From assembly GCA_964059195.1 (NCBI GenBank), contig CAXKWD010000006.1:179054825-179118824 (forward strand): a DNA stretch of 64,000 bases, read 5' to 3'. Made by a program: the position numbers and the translations under genes. The notes under the pieces were generated by a model that saw nothing but the letters and a program-made list of their open reading frames with translations, did not search any database and was not told where the DNA came from. Below are positions 1-11,699 of the stretch, in pieces. How positions within the stretch are numbered: the first letter of the stretch is position 1; the number at the start of each line of letters is the position of its first letter. This DNA comes from Ectobius pallidus. Its lineage: Eukaryota > Arthropoda > Insecta > Blattodea > Ectobiidae.

Positions 1-371
1 AGCAGTTGCATGAATCTTCAGATATCTATAAGATAACCATCGGTTTGAGCAAAACTCTTCCTCTCCATAAATATCTAGTGGATTACAGATTTAGCGCGTG
101 AATCCCTGATAGTCATAGTAGCCAATGCACTTCCTGGAAAATGATGTTTGTTTGTTTGTTGGTCTATTTAACGCTGAGAAAAGCAAGCTTCCAGTTGTTC
201 CTTATTCCAAATCATGGCCTATTTTTCCGTAAGGTTATTACTTTGACAGCCTGCACCTTAATATCGTTGTACATTTCGGATTATTTCCGCTGCATAGACT
301 TTGGCCTGATTATCACCTCACCAGAAAATGAAATTAACATACGTAATAATATAGTCGTATTTTTCAAAGAA
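1..371. other. Unassigned upstream sequence
   Basis: No gene, RNA or recognised repeat seen here. One open frame of 86 codons (141-401) has no recognisable domain and no codon bias that would support it. Confidence 0.4.
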
Positions 372-992
372 AGTATTAAGTGCCAGAATTATACTTTATG
401 ACATTGTGTGGGGGACGAAAAAATGTCTGTCCGTGTGTCTGTACGCGCGATAACTCAAATGCGCTTTATTGGATTTTTATGAAACTTGGTGAACGCATTT
501 ATGACGTCCCTGGGACGAATCCTGTTGCTATTGGACCAAATCGGTTGACCGGTACCGGAGCAATGCCGAATTTAGTGCCTATTTTTATGATAATATATTA
601 GAAAGACGCGATAACTCAGATACGCTTTATCGGATTTTCATGAAACTTGGTATACACATTTATGACGTCAACGGGAAGAAGCCTATTGAATTTGGACCAA
701 ATCGGTTGACCGGTACCGGAGTAATGTCGAATTTAGTGCCTATTTTATGGTAATATATTAGAAAGAATTTATCAAATGGAAATCAGTTATCATGAGAACA
801 TATTGTTTTACTGTGATCATATACAGCTTTGGAAGTTGCAATACAGTTAGCCACATATTCCTTCACATATCTAGACTAGACCTTTCTTCTTCCGTAGAAT
901 CGATCTGGAACTTAACTCGGAAATCGTTTACAAAAATAACTTATTTTCTGCATATCAAAATTTCAATTATCACTGATTAAACAGAAGCATTC
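372..992 (+). repeat. Dispersed repeat B, copy 1, with internal 160-bp tandem duplication
   Basis: This stretch parallels 9199-10005: both begin with a shared TATTAAGTGCCAGA motif, pass through a TGTCTGTC/GTGTGTCTG block and a GATAACTCA...CGGTTGACCGG block, and end near TGATT(A/C)AAC(A)AAAGCATTCTG. In this copy the internal unit is present twice, at 446-605 and 606-765, offset by 160 bp. Shorter relatives lie at 10360-10515 and 34135-34640. No coding potential is seen; it is probably a non-autonomous transposon or the tail of one, but I cannot assign a class. Confidence 0.6.
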
Positions 993-1359
993 TGCAATAC
1001 ACAGTCGGTCATAGGCTGTGTGCTCTCTGGTTTGAGGACTACGCCTTTAATCGTGGCCTGCGTTCTCGGCGCTGCGTTATCGATTACAGCAGACTCTCTC
1101 CTGCCTAAGCTATACCTGCTATACCCGCACGTGTCCTGTAGTTTGTGTTGTCATGTCATCATGAGCAATGCCGTGTGCTGCTTCTGTAAGTACAGTATTT
1201 GTTTATCCCTAGACTCTCTGACTGACAGAGAATCAACGTAGAGCCTAAACTATACTAGTTAGAGACTTTGAATTATGACAGTACCTTCCTTTCGTAATGT
1301 AAGTACTCACTAAGAAAGGATTTTGATTTCGAATACCAAAAAAATAAAAGTTTTTGAGA
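993..1359. other. Unassigned sequence
   Basis: No recognised gene or repeat. Short open frames on both strands lack any family signature. Confidence 0.3.
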
Positions 1360-2240
1360 ATACTTAATCCCTTTTTACACAGAATTATCAAATCCAAATC
1401 ACAGTTCACATGACAACATGTTGTTGCCAATGGTCTCAGACGGCTTTGGAAATAAATGAAAAGGGACTTTGAGAAATTAGAGAAGCTATCAATACAATTC
1501 ATTGGTGTAAACAAATAACGAAGAATCAAATCCACGAAAATAATGCACAATGTGATGCAGTCACATAACTTTCTCTACGCTGGACATAGATAATACAGTT
1601 TTCTCACTTCACATTTTGATGTAGAATAAGACTTCGTATTGTGGGGAAAGCTTAATACAGCTGTCTCAATCTGAGTGTGTGTCAACGAGTAAGTTTAGCC
1701 ATATCAGAAGTCGGTAAAAAAAATTCTATCCACTGATACGTTATTCAGAGCTGTAGACTTTGTATTTTTAGTTGACAAAGATGGAAGTTTATCATAGGCC
1801 CTAAGCATGTAAAAGGAGACAAAATAGAACGGAACATTTTTAGTCCTAAGCCCGAAATATATTATATCCCAGGTTTTGGGGAGGAAAGTAGGAAAGTGGT
1901 ATTGAATTTCATTTTTATTTCAGCACCGAAACTGTTGTATGGTAACATGAGAGTAAGAAATAAAATATTCCGTCAAGACAATACAATTTTATGTTACCGG
2001 AAATTATTTTTCTTCTTATTTGAATGCGTACGAGGCATGTTGTGTAGAAGCAATGGGGTGCAGGATTCTACATCCTCTATGAGCCATAAAAAACTGTATC
2101 AAGCGTTTTCTGAGGGAATAGTTTGAGTGTGGTAAGTCGTTCTTCCTCATTTCAAATTCTACATACATATTTCGTAAGGACCTAGAGTTTCAAAATCGAA
2201 AGTCCTTCATAAGTTAATTTCGAATTACAAAATACAAAAC
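1360..2240 (+). mobile_element. Helitron-like non-autonomous element, lineage 2, 3'-truncated copy
   Basis: Same family as 22545-23545 (+) and 13437-14339 (-): shared internal blocks include the TGCATCACATAACTTTCTCTAC stretch, the CACTTCACATTTTGATGTAGA block and the AGTCCT(T/C)CATAA block near the 3' end. The copy stops inside the GC-rich 3' hairpin (CCCGGGCGACGC) and the expected CTAG terminus is missing, so it is truncated. The 5' boundary is approximate. No protein is encoded. Confidence 0.55.
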
Positions 2241-2337
2241 CCGGGCGACGCGACATGTCTGACTGACTGACGAACTGATATTAATGTTTGCCCACTTCCA
2301 GATGAGCTAGAAACCTGGAATTTGGCACACTTATAGC

Positions 2338-3016
2338 CAGGGCCCGGATTCTGATGATCTAAAATTGTTTGAAAAATGACCCATAAAATGACTCTAAATT
2401 TAAAGAAAATGACTGAATAATTATAAAAAATGACCTAAAACTGACATTTTATTTATAAAAAATTCTTGTGCTCACAAAGTTATAGACTAGTTTGTACATA
2501 ATTGTAAAAACTGTAAATAATTAATGTTGTGAATGTTCTTTTCTCACGGAAATTTATACTGGCACTGAGGCACTGGCGAGTCAAAATTTGGCATTTCCTT
2601 TTGTGGTCTGCCGGATTGTATTTTGTTTATAAGGGTAAATCCAAGCAGGTGCCAAGTCAATATAATGACAATAGTAATATAATAAAACATTTTGGGGTTT
2701 CTTTGATTCTCACTTCCGACTGAGACATGTCAACACTTCAAAGACAGCACCGCTAGTGACGAAAAAAAGTTAATACACTCAATGTAAATACATGAAAACG
2801 ACTAAATGAGGAAGCAAATGACATGAAAATGACAAAATAATGCCCTAAAATTGAAATAAATGCCCTAAAAATATAAAATTGCATAAAATGACAAAAAATG
2901 ACCTAATAAAAATGTATTTCTATAATCCAGAGGCCATGATTAGGATTTATCTACAAGTTGGCAATGTCTATGCAGCATCAATAAAAAGATGACATGTCAT
3001 TAGAATCCGGGCCCTG
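2338..3016. mobile_element. hAT-like non-autonomous element (CAGGGCCCGGATTCT termini)
   Basis: The ends are inverted repeats: CAGGGCCCGGATTCTGATGA on the left and its imperfect complement, ending TCCGGGCCCTG, on the right. The flanks are CTTATAGC (2330-2337) and ATTATAGC (3017-3024), a 7/8 match to an 8-bp target duplication, as hAT transposons leave. The interior is AT-rich, with repeated AAATGAC-type words and no transposase. It sits inside older repeat DNA whose flanking text reads through (GGCACACTTATAGCTTTTAG). Confidence 0.8.
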
Positions 3017-3473
3017 ATTATAGCTTTTAGGCTATAACTGACGAGAAAATTCCAAAAAGTTCAAATTTTTATTTTTTATTTATTATACTAGAAATACAAA
3101 CATTTCAACCGTTAAAAACACACACAATCTTAATATTTACAAACCCATCAAGAGTATAGAAGGGATTTTGTAGAGTGTGTTTGTTATAGTTGAGGTAAAA
3201 CGGGACGTAAATATAAACATGAAAGTCTATTAGTGGTGTTGGTGTGGAGAGGTTTACAATGACACTTGAATGAAAATAACTGTGGGAGTGTAGAGTAATA
3301 CAGTTCCACTAAGCTGAACTTTATGCCTGTCTTACAAACAGGCACTTAGCCAGAATTCAAGATCAGGATGTGTCAAACATGGGCACTCAATGTAAGAAAA
3401 ACGCTAAAAATTTTAATGTAAAATAAAGTTTGCTGCAACCTAAGTTTCTATCAATACAGAAGTGTCTCATAAT

Positions 3474-4258
3474 TAGGGCCCGGATTTGAAGGTTTTAACC
3501 AATTTTTTCCCCAGCTTCCTAATGAGAACATTTTAACGTACTTTTCTTCTTCATTCTCCTTGCTTCCGAATATATGAATCTTATATAACCTAAAAAGGGC
3601 TAAATCGGACTGAGAGGCCTAAAAGGGGCTAAGGAGGACTTTTGCTGAAAAACTTGGGGCTAAAGAGGACTTTAGCACAAAAACACGATTTTTAAACAGA
3701 TTTCCCAATTAATGCAAAGGAAAATAAATATGTGAATTTGTGCATTTTAAGAAAAGACATAATAAAAATAAATTTATACAACGCACTGAAATGAACAATG
3801 TAGGCCTATATGTTACTTTGTCGCTTTGTCTTTGTAACTCGAAAGTGTGCCACCTCGCCGTCGCAGGAAATAAAACTTGAGCCTTGAAATCTGCAACTAA
3901 TCCATACGAAGTTGCCGATCGACGACATAGAAGTATATCAAAGGAACAAATTCGTGACACTCGAGTCTACTTATTTTTGTAGATCGGAAATGAATTGAAT
4001 CATTATCATTAAAGAGTAAATATCTCGATTGTTTGTGCTATTTTTCGAATGCCGATATAAGCAATAGGCCTAGTTACATGTTTATTTTATATAAAAAAAC
4101 TAGAATAACTTTGTCAAAATTATAATACAATTTTTGGGTGTTAATATTAATACTCATTATGTTTTATTAAGACGGTTAAAATCGTTTGTTTAAAGGGCTA
4201 TTCCACGAAAATCAAAGACTAAAATGCCTTTTATAAAAGCCTAAAAATCCGGGCCCTA
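3474..4258. mobile_element. hAT-like non-autonomous element (TAGGGCCCGGATTT termini)
   Basis: The left end TAGGGCCCGGATTT is matched by the inverted right end AAATCCGGGCCCTA. A perfect 8-bp target duplication, CTCATAAT, lies at 3466-3473 and 4259-4266. The 785-bp interior has no transposase; a short minus-strand open frame (3709-3960) resembles nothing I know. A one-ended relative is at 29504-29722, close to septin exon 2. The terminal motif is shared with 2338-3016 apart from the outermost base. Confidence 0.85.
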
Positions 4259-4266
4259 CTCATAAT

Positions 4267-5400
4267 ACTGGTAGGACTATGCTCAAATCAAAAATTGATT
4301 TACATATCAGTTCTCCTCTACCAGGATTTTAAAGATTCCCACATTTCTTCTAACTTCCAACATAAAACCGTCAATAAAATTAAAAATAAGGTGGTTGCAG
4401 CCCTTGTACTTGAATTTATCAACTCGTAGTAGAAGTCTATTTTGACATGCCTGGCCCAAATCGAAGTAAGTCATGAATAATGAAACTATGCATTTCGACA
4501 CGGTGAAATTCAACGCACGTGTGGCTACGGAAATTCTAAAACGGTACCTGTTCACTTTCCCTATACGTCTCGAACATCGACCTGTACTGTATTTGGATAA
4601 GGCACAACTATTTCTTCTAGAATTCTCCCCTAAACAAAGAATTTCACGTTCTCTAGTGCCAAATTTTGTGCATTGAAGTGCCGTTTCCCTGATAAATTTC
4701 ATAAATACCAATATTTCTGAATGATACTTTCTTCTATCTATTTGTAAATATCATATGAATAACATAATCTAGAATCTTTGGATTATCTGCAGTATACATA
4801 TTACAAAAAATAATTCATTGCTTTTGTAGAAATGTTTACATCAGAAATATTAAAAAATAAATAAACTGTTAAAGTTACATAAATGATTCTAGATAGTGTT
4901 GTTCACTAATAACAAATATACTTGTATGCAAAATTTCACTCCAATATGTTATGAGTTATGAGGGAAACGGCACAAAACTTGGCTGCCATTTTGAAATGAT
5001 AATTACCCATTAACTGTAATAGTTAAATTAATTCTGAAAATAGTATGTAATTGTAGAACTAGTCAATATAGAGCATGCCAGATTGAGGCTACAGACCAAT
5101 TCATTGCTGAGAGAGAGAAAAAAGTGAAACCACCTATTTCCAGCATTGAAAACTGTATGTCCCCCCCTTAAGGCATGAATTTGAAACTCACTTCGCTCTC
5201 TTCATAGTTTTCATACTATTACCATTACAAACAATTTGCATTTTGCTGATTTACTTAAGAGAAACGATTCAGAACGAAAAAATGTTAAATTTTTGTTTCA
5301 ACAAAGAAATCCCAATTTGTATTAAAGCAAACTAAAATACAAGCTTTTCATATCTACCATCATGTTCTTCATAACATTTCATGGAGAAATACATGTTAGG
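4267..5400. other. Unassigned AT-rich intergenic sequence
   Basis: No gene recognised. A 134-codon minus-strand open frame (4307-4711) has no domain I can identify and overlaps a plus-strand open frame; both look like chance. Confidence 0.35.
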
Positions 5401-5404
5401 TAGA

Positions 5405-5905
5405 TTTCGAAGAAAAATCTACCTATTGCAATCGATACCATGTCATGACTTTCGAAAAATTCTTTCATATCTTTACGTTTCATGCCTCCCTAAGTACGAA
5501 ACCACCGCCCGTTCACCGCTAGCGGCCGTAATTTTGAAGATATTTGAACCAAATTTTATTACGTTATTTCTAGGCCCAATAGTTCGGACAAGTTCGTTAA
5601 AGAGCAAAATTGGCCTAAAGGGGTGGTCGGGGGTTGAAATTTTAAAACATTTATATTTCGACCCCTATGAAGTATAGAGGGAAACTTTGTTTGAATAAAT
5701 TAGAGTACTCCCTATGGAGTTCACAGTGACACCAATGATTCGGGGGTTTTGGGGGTACGAGTGGGGGTGGTGGGGTTGGAAATTAGAAATTTTTGAAACC
5801 ACGTCTTGTGGGATATCGTTGAAAAGCTCTTGATGAGTACTCTACAAATCAATAACTACTTTCTCAATAGCTCTCATATAAGGCGAGATTTGAATGTTTG
5901 AAAAA
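5405..5905. repeat. Dispersed repeat D, copy 1 (carries an empty MITE target site)
   Basis: Matches 21742-22400 almost continuously, from AGAAAAATCTACCTATTGCA through TTTCATGCCTCCCTA, the TATTTGAACCAAATTTTATTA block and TCTCATATAAGGCGAGATTTG. It is therefore a transposon or repeat of at least 500 bp. The target GATACCAT occurs once here (5434-5441), whereas the other copy has it duplicated around an inserted MITE. Open frames through it are shared by both copies but carry no recognised domain. Confidence 0.65.
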
Positions 5906-7023
5906 GTGCTCTTTCCTCTTTTTTGCAGTTATTATTGCGGGTTTGTCATGCCAAGGCCAAAGAAGAAGAGTGCTGCGCAGCGACAACAAATTAAACCAAA
6001 AGCACTTCGAAATCTACCTCAGCCTGTAGGCCTGCCTAAAGGGATTATATTCTGAGATCTCTCTCTCGCGCTTGGGCCATAAGAGCCCATTTGTGCCAGT
6101 ATTGTGACTACTCGTAGTTCTTGCCTTCTGGGTTAGATGGCAGGTGAAATTCTGTTAGCGTTTTAACGTCGAATCAACGGGTTTGAAATGAACTCAAGTT
6201 ATTTTAATACTTAAATGAACACAAATAGAATGGATTTTATTTTAAATTCAGTTGTTTATTATGCAATTTGATTCGCTGCTCTGTTCCATGCCACAAAGTC
6301 TGTACTTGAATGGATATCATGATGTTGTTACGTATTAATGTAATTATTAACTACATTTAATCTCATTAACATGTGGTGTTTGTTTCTTTCCTGTTTCCGG
6401 TGCTGCCTTGTCCACTTCCTGGACCTGATTGGGAAATCTACAGCAGTAAGTACAGTGTTATATATAGTATCAGTGAGTGAAGTGCATGACAGCAAATTAA
6501 TTAATACAATAGTTATTTACGATTTGAAACCGTTACAAGTTAGCAGGCAAGCAGGCTGTGAATCGGTCCAACATCGCACAACGTTTTTGTTGTATTCAAT
6601 CGTAATTTAATTTAGCTTGGGCTTAGAATAGTAATTCAGAAAACTTTTTTAAAAAATAATTTCGTATGTAGCGGAATTCAGGCTCTTTTGGTTGGCAACA
6701 ATTTGAAACAGTTGAAGATAACAGAAAGAGAATCAACTGCATATAGGCCTATTGAATTGTGACGTATTTGTAAATACGTTTATCTCTTTTGAAGTTAAAA
6801 ATACGAAACAAAATTAATAAAGTAATATCAAACCGGTGATAAGAAGTTGGCGACTTTGAAAAGAAGTTCGTAAGTAATGTTTTGAGCGAAGCTAAAATAT
6901 ATTGTGTTGGCTTACGATTGTCCTTTGTCAGAAACATAACTGCCGGTATCGACGTTAAGGACCTAACTGTTATTGCTGGAATAGTTATATACTGTATATT
7001 ATTTTGATACACTATAATAGTAG
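5906..7023. other. Unassigned intergenic sequence
   Basis: No gene, RNA or clear repeat recognised. Several short open frames lack family signatures. Confidence 0.3.
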
Positions 7024-7025
7024 TA

Positions 7026-7671
7026 CAGAGAACCCCGCTTAATGTAATCGCGGGTAATGTTATACTTTTAATGAAGTCTCGTACGGATTAAAACTGATAT
7101 ATTGAAAAAATACTGTTTATTGTACTCAAAGATTCTGTTTATGTTATCACTTTTTCTTTCTGCGGCTCCAAATACTGTTCGTCATTCAAAATTTCGTTTT
7201 TAAGGGTTTCGTTTCTAACTCAACTGCATTAGAATGTAGCGTATTATTCCAGCTCACAGGATGACCTGTTCGAGGGGGTGGCATTAGGCCTACCTAACTT
7301 TCTCTTTTAAGCAATAAAACATGTTTCACCCCACAGTTAAGCTGCAGCTTTTGTTTTATCAGAATAACAGTGTTTACATGCAGTGATGGCTAGTGTAAAA
7401 TGAAAAGACTTGAACAGACAGGCGTTAGATGTTTTGCTACGCGGTGTTCAGCACAGATCCAAAAATACTCTTAACTGAGTATGAAGTATTTGTTAATGGA
7501 CTCCTAAAGGGGAAAATAGTCTATTATGAGTGGTTCAATGATTCACAGTTACGTATTATCTTATATATGAATAAATACCCTGCATTTAATTATTTAGGCT
7601 ACTGTTATCAATCGGTTAATATTATCAGATTAGCTGTGTCCCGAAGTGATCACAATAAGCGGTGTGCACTG
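7026..7671. mobile_element. Pogo/Tc1-like TA-flanked element, copy 1
   Basis: The left end CAGAGAACCCCGCTTAATGT and the right end ATAAGCGGTGTGCACTG are inverted versions of a shared terminus (CAGTGNACGCCGCTTAT), bounded by TA at 7024-7025 and 7672-7673. Other copies are at 27895-28635, 44739-45452 and 63531-64000 (the last three in the opposite orientation). All share the GTGATCACTT subterminal block and an internal CAGTGATGGCTAGTGTAAAA block. No transposase is visible, so this is a non-autonomous Tc1/mariner-pogo type; the superfamily is inferred from the TA flanks and terminal sequence. Confidence 0.75.
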
Positions 7672-7673
7672 TA

Positions 7674-8560
7674 GTAGGGATAATAGTATTTGTAAAATGA
7701 TGGAAATGGATAATTACTAATTTGTACGAGAAGGTAGAGAACGACAGTGACATCTGGATATACCCTGTGTAATCTCTGTAACGTGCTAGCACCTTATTTC
7801 GTACTTTAAAGGGCCGACGCCAAAAGAAACTTTACAAAGACGTTGTGTTAAACAATGTTTACGATTCAAAATAACATAAACATATTAACATAATGTTAAT
7901 ATATTTAACATCCAATATTGTAGATGTCAAGTGATCGAGCCGAATCCACTGCAGATTACATTTGAAGATTTATTTTAATGCTTCTGTTGACTTAAACTTG
8001 GTAAATGTACTGCACAATATTTTCGAAAAAAAAAACAGATATTTCCTGTAATTTTTTTAAAATATGATTTTCTGGAAACTATTCGCGATTATGTGCAAAT
8101 TCCTGGATTTTAACGATTTTGGGAGTAAATTTCACGTATGCTTGTGACTTTCATTAAGGAATTTGCATTTGAAAACATCGTAAAAATGTTTGGGTTAGAA
8201 ACAATGTTATTTTAGTTGCATTTTCATGAGACTTAGCATAAACACTGTACATCATTTCAGCATTTCACAAAATTCTGCTCCTTAGAGGTCCTAATAGGGA
8301 GACATTCCAGTATTCGTCCACTTTCTCATCTTCGACATTAGTCAGTAAGGATTGGATATTTCTATCAAGTTACGTTTCATTTCAGTTAATTCATTACGTG
8401 ACTCGCTAAATAGTAGCAACAAACATATCTCGTTCCTTGCTCGTGAATTAATCGATAAAATCAGGACCTGTCGTTATATTACCTAATTAACAAGCAGTAT
8501 CTAATAATCATTTTAACAAATAATATACTCGTGGAAATTAGGTGTAATTCAAAATTAAAT
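7674..8560. other. Unassigned intergenic sequence
   Basis: AT-rich. No gene, RNA or repeat recognised. Confidence 0.3.
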
Positions 8561-8565
8561 TATGG

Positions 8566-9195
8566 AGACTTTTCACTTCCAAGCTTCAAGTCCTTATATG
8601 GGATATAGAGTTTGAAGCGAAGAAGAACGACTTATCACACTCAAACTATTTTCTCAGAAAACGCTAGATATGGCTTTTATCACTCATACAGGACTTAGAA
8701 TTTTTCACTCCATTGGTTCTACACACTATGCGTCGTAGGGGTTCAATTATGAAGAAAGAAATCCCGGTAACATAACATTTTACTGTCTATACGAGATATT
8801 TAATTCTCACTTTTATGTTGGCTTAAAACCGTTTTGGGGCTAAAATCAAAATAAGATCAACATCACTTTCCCACGTTAATCCCCCAAATCTGGGACACAT
8901 TAATTTACTACGCGCACAGGACTAGAAACGTTCCATCTATTTTGTCTCTTTTTACATGCTTAGGCTTACAATAAACATCCCTGTTTCTCAGCTAAAACAA
9001 AGCCTACAGCGACGAGTAACGTATCAGTGGATAGAATACTGATATAGTAGCATAACTCGCTGCCCATCGTTAGCACGAATTCAAGCTGAGACAACTGAAT
9101 ATGCAGTCCATGCAATGTGACCTCATATTCTACATGAAAATTTGAAGAGAGAAAATGTAGAGGGTAGAGAAAGTTATGTGACTGCATCACACCCG
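8566..9195 (-). mobile_element. Helitron-like lineage 2 fragment, minus orientation
   Basis: Reverse-oriented fragment of the family at 1360-2240. It holds the complement of the AACGCTAGATATGGCTTTTA block, the frame of three G/C-rich words around CTGGGACACATTAATTTACT, and the GTGACTGCATCAC block at its right edge. It lacks both Helitron termini and abuts repeat B at 9199. Confidence 0.5.
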
Positions 9196-9198
9196 ATA

Positions 9199-10005
9199 TT
9201 TATTAAGTGCCAGAGTGGTAGGGCTACTTTATGATATTGTGTGGGGAATGGAAAATGTCTGTCTGTCCGTGTGTCTGCACGCGCTATAACTCAAGTACGC
9301 TTTATAGGATTTTCATGAAAATTGGTATACGCATTTATAACGTCCATGGGAAGAAGCCTATCAATTGGACCGACTCGGTTGACCGGCCGAAATTAGTGCC
9401 TGTTTTATGGTAGTGTATTAGAAAGAATTTATGAAATGCAAATCAGTTCTCATGACAACATATTGTTCTACAGCAGTGATTCTCAAAGTGGTGTCCGCGG
9501 ACCCCCGTGGGTCCGCGACAGTGTTTCAGGGGGTCCGCAGGAGGTTTAAGAAGAAATAGGATATCCCGTAATTTTCTCAAATTACATATCTTCTAAACCA
9601 GCTTCACTGTTCACATTAAGGAGTAAACTCTCTTTGTTACCATTGATAGTGTTATTTTGTCTATTGAATTTAATACATTTCAATCAAAGTATTTATTTAG
9701 TTTTCCCCCCCTTCAAAACCCAGAGGGGGTCCGCGAAATTTTAATTTTTTTCAAGGGGTCCGCGGACTGAAAAGTTTGGGAACCACTGTTCTACAGTGTT
9801 CATATATGGCTTTGGAAGTTGCAATGCAGTTAGTTAGCTATGACAAATAACACTATATATTCCTTCACATTTACTTTTCAAACTTTAGACCTTTGTTCTT
9901 CCGTAAGCCCTGCTTAATGAATCGATCTGGAGCTAAACTCGGAAATCGATTACAATATTTTGTGTTTGTAATTGCGATTATCACTGATTCAACAAAAGCA
10001 TTCTG
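9199..10005 (+). repeat. Dispersed repeat B, copy 2, interrupted by a hAT MITE
   Basis: Parallels 372-992 over its length but has a single internal unit instead of the 160-bp duplication. A hAT MITE (9474-9788) splits it within the GAAATGCAAATCAGTT...CATATTGTTCTACAG block. The matching uninterrupted text is at 776-830. Confidence 0.65.
9474..9788. mobile_element. hAT MITE, family 'GGTCCGCGGA', copy 1
   Basis: A 315-bp element with terminal inverted repeats CAGTGATTCTCAAAGT / TTTGGGAACCACTG. Its GC-rich subterminal words GGGGGTCCGCGG appear at both ends. A perfect 8-bp target duplication, TTCTACAG, lies at 9466-9473 and 9789-9796. It encodes nothing. The second copy is 25499-25784. The termini and TSD length fit hAT. 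Confidence 0.9.
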
Positions 10006-10020
10006 GCACTTTGTTGCCTG

Positions 10021-10262
10021 ATTTTATTTAGAATTAACAGACAAGGACGAGGTTGACTAAACCGCTGGAATGTCCTACGTTGTGAAGACTGGGGTCTGGG
10101 TTTCGTGAGACATTTTTGCTGATGAACTTAAAACAGTGAAGTGTGTTGAAATATGCCTGTGTCGCGTCTCCATCCGTCAAGACTCGTTGTGGGGCAAATA
10201 ACAGCCCGGGAGAAAGGAAACCAACATCGAACCCAGAGCCAACAGCAAGAGGAGCCTCCACA
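10021..10262. other. Isolated GC-richer block of unknown nature
   Basis: A stretch of more balanced base composition than its neighbours, followed by a good donor-like sequence (CCACAG|GTAATC at about 10262). The plus strand has stops in all frames; a 75-codon minus-strand open frame (10034-10261) has no recognised domain. It could be a noncoding exon, a captured gene fragment inside a transposon, or nothing. Confidence 0.25.
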
Positions 10263-10359
10263 GGTAATCATGCTCTTATATTTCAGTGTATGTGAACATG
10301 CCCTAGGAATCTCGTGTTGAGCGTGTCATGATTTATCAACATTTCATGCTGGAGGGGAG

Positions 10360-11570
10360 AAATATCGGCCTGTCCGTGCGATAACTCGAATACGCTTTAT
10401 CAGATTTTCATGAAACTTAGCATACACACATAAAATGTCCATAGGAAGAACGCTATTGATTTTGGGACAAATCGGTTGACCGATACCGGAGTAACAGCCA
10501 CATTATTCTCATCACTAGACCTGGGATTTTAATGCATATGCCTATTTTGTTCCTTTTGAAGTAACATGAAAATTTTTAAATATGTGGATGTTTCATGATA
10601 ATTCACTTACATTTATATAGTTTTATAGTGCCCTAAAATGCCTATTTGGACCTTCAGTGCCTATTTTGCTATTTTAGTGCCTAAAAAGCCTATTTTGTAC
10701 ATTTAAAATAAAATCCAACTTCTGTAATTTTTACGATCTTATCATGGGCATCCCTCAATGAAAAGCAGAACAACAGAGGTGGGTTTTTCACAGAAACTTG
10801 ATTATTCCAAACAATTGTCGCTAAAGGAATGCTGACTGACGGGGGAAGGACTACTGTGCCAAGTCTCCAGTGAAAGAGCATCTGTTTAAGTGAATATAGT
10901 TCGCGATGCCTAATTTTGCCGTTAATTCTGTTAACAATAGGTATACCACGTTTCTTGCAGTACAAAAAAGACCATGTTACAGTTTAAGTGTTTAATGTAA
11001 TATTTTAAAGTCTATTTGCTATCTATTTACACATTTTTAAAGCATTTTTAAGTGCCTATTTTCTCTTTTTAGTGCCTAAAATCCCAGGTCTACCCATCAC
11101 TATACTATAAAGCCGCGTGGCTAACTCACTCACTTCCAGATGAGCCACAAAGCGGAAATTTGACATACAACCAACGGAAATATTCGTAAGAGTTCATTTT
11201 TTAAAATTCATTCCCCCCCCCCAATATTACAAAACTGCCGTATTTTTTATTCTTTACCCTCGAAAACATTGAAAATGGCTTACCCAGACCCTCTTTGGAG
11301 TCTTGTAGAAGCTAAATGGTAAGTTGTACCAAAAAACCGATTGCACAACAGTAACGCATTTTGAAAGATCTACAAGTTTGGTCCTATGACTTTTTGTCTT
11401 ATCTCCATTGGTTATACCTTAGATTGAGTTAGATTTTTTTAAAGTAAATTTTGTATGTTCTCCTGACATTATGTAATTTTGACTATCGTAACTTACAAAA
11501 TAGCTAGAATCGTAATATTGCCTTTAGCCTATTACCGATGGAAACATGAGGAATTTGTTGTAGGCTAAAT
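10360..11570 (+). repeat. Dispersed repeat B2, copy 1, interrupted by a hAT element
   Basis: Starts with the repeat B motif (GATAACTCGAATACGCTTTATC), is interrupted at 10516-11092, then continues with GCCACAAAGCGGAAATTTGA and the GATCTACAAGTTTGGT...CTTTTT block. The same continuation occurs at 34135-34640, where TTTTGAGAGATCTACAAG and TTTTCTTTGTTCACC align. No coding potential seen. Confidence 0.5.
10516..11092. mobile_element. hAT-like element (TAGACCTGGGATTTTA termini)
   Basis: Left end TAGACCTGGGATTTTA and right end TAAAATCCCAGGTCTA are exact inverted repeats of 16 bp. The flanks CTCATCAC (10508-10515) and CCCATCAC (11093-11100) are a 7/8 match to an 8-bp target duplication. The interior repeats the word TGCCTATTTT(G/C) near both ends. 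No transposase. Confidence 0.82.
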
Positions 11571-11699
11571 TCGTTCTGTTAATATTATAGTCACGGAACA
11601 GTGGTCTAAAAATGAATAGTTTGAGTTTACGTGAATTGATTACAGTGTGATCTGATCAGATACTTTCCTTCTTTCTTATGGTATACTTGTAGTAATAAT

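Noticed and set aside
4307..4711. 134-codon open frame as a possible gene
   Set aside because: No recognised domain, no splice context, and an equally open opposite strand.
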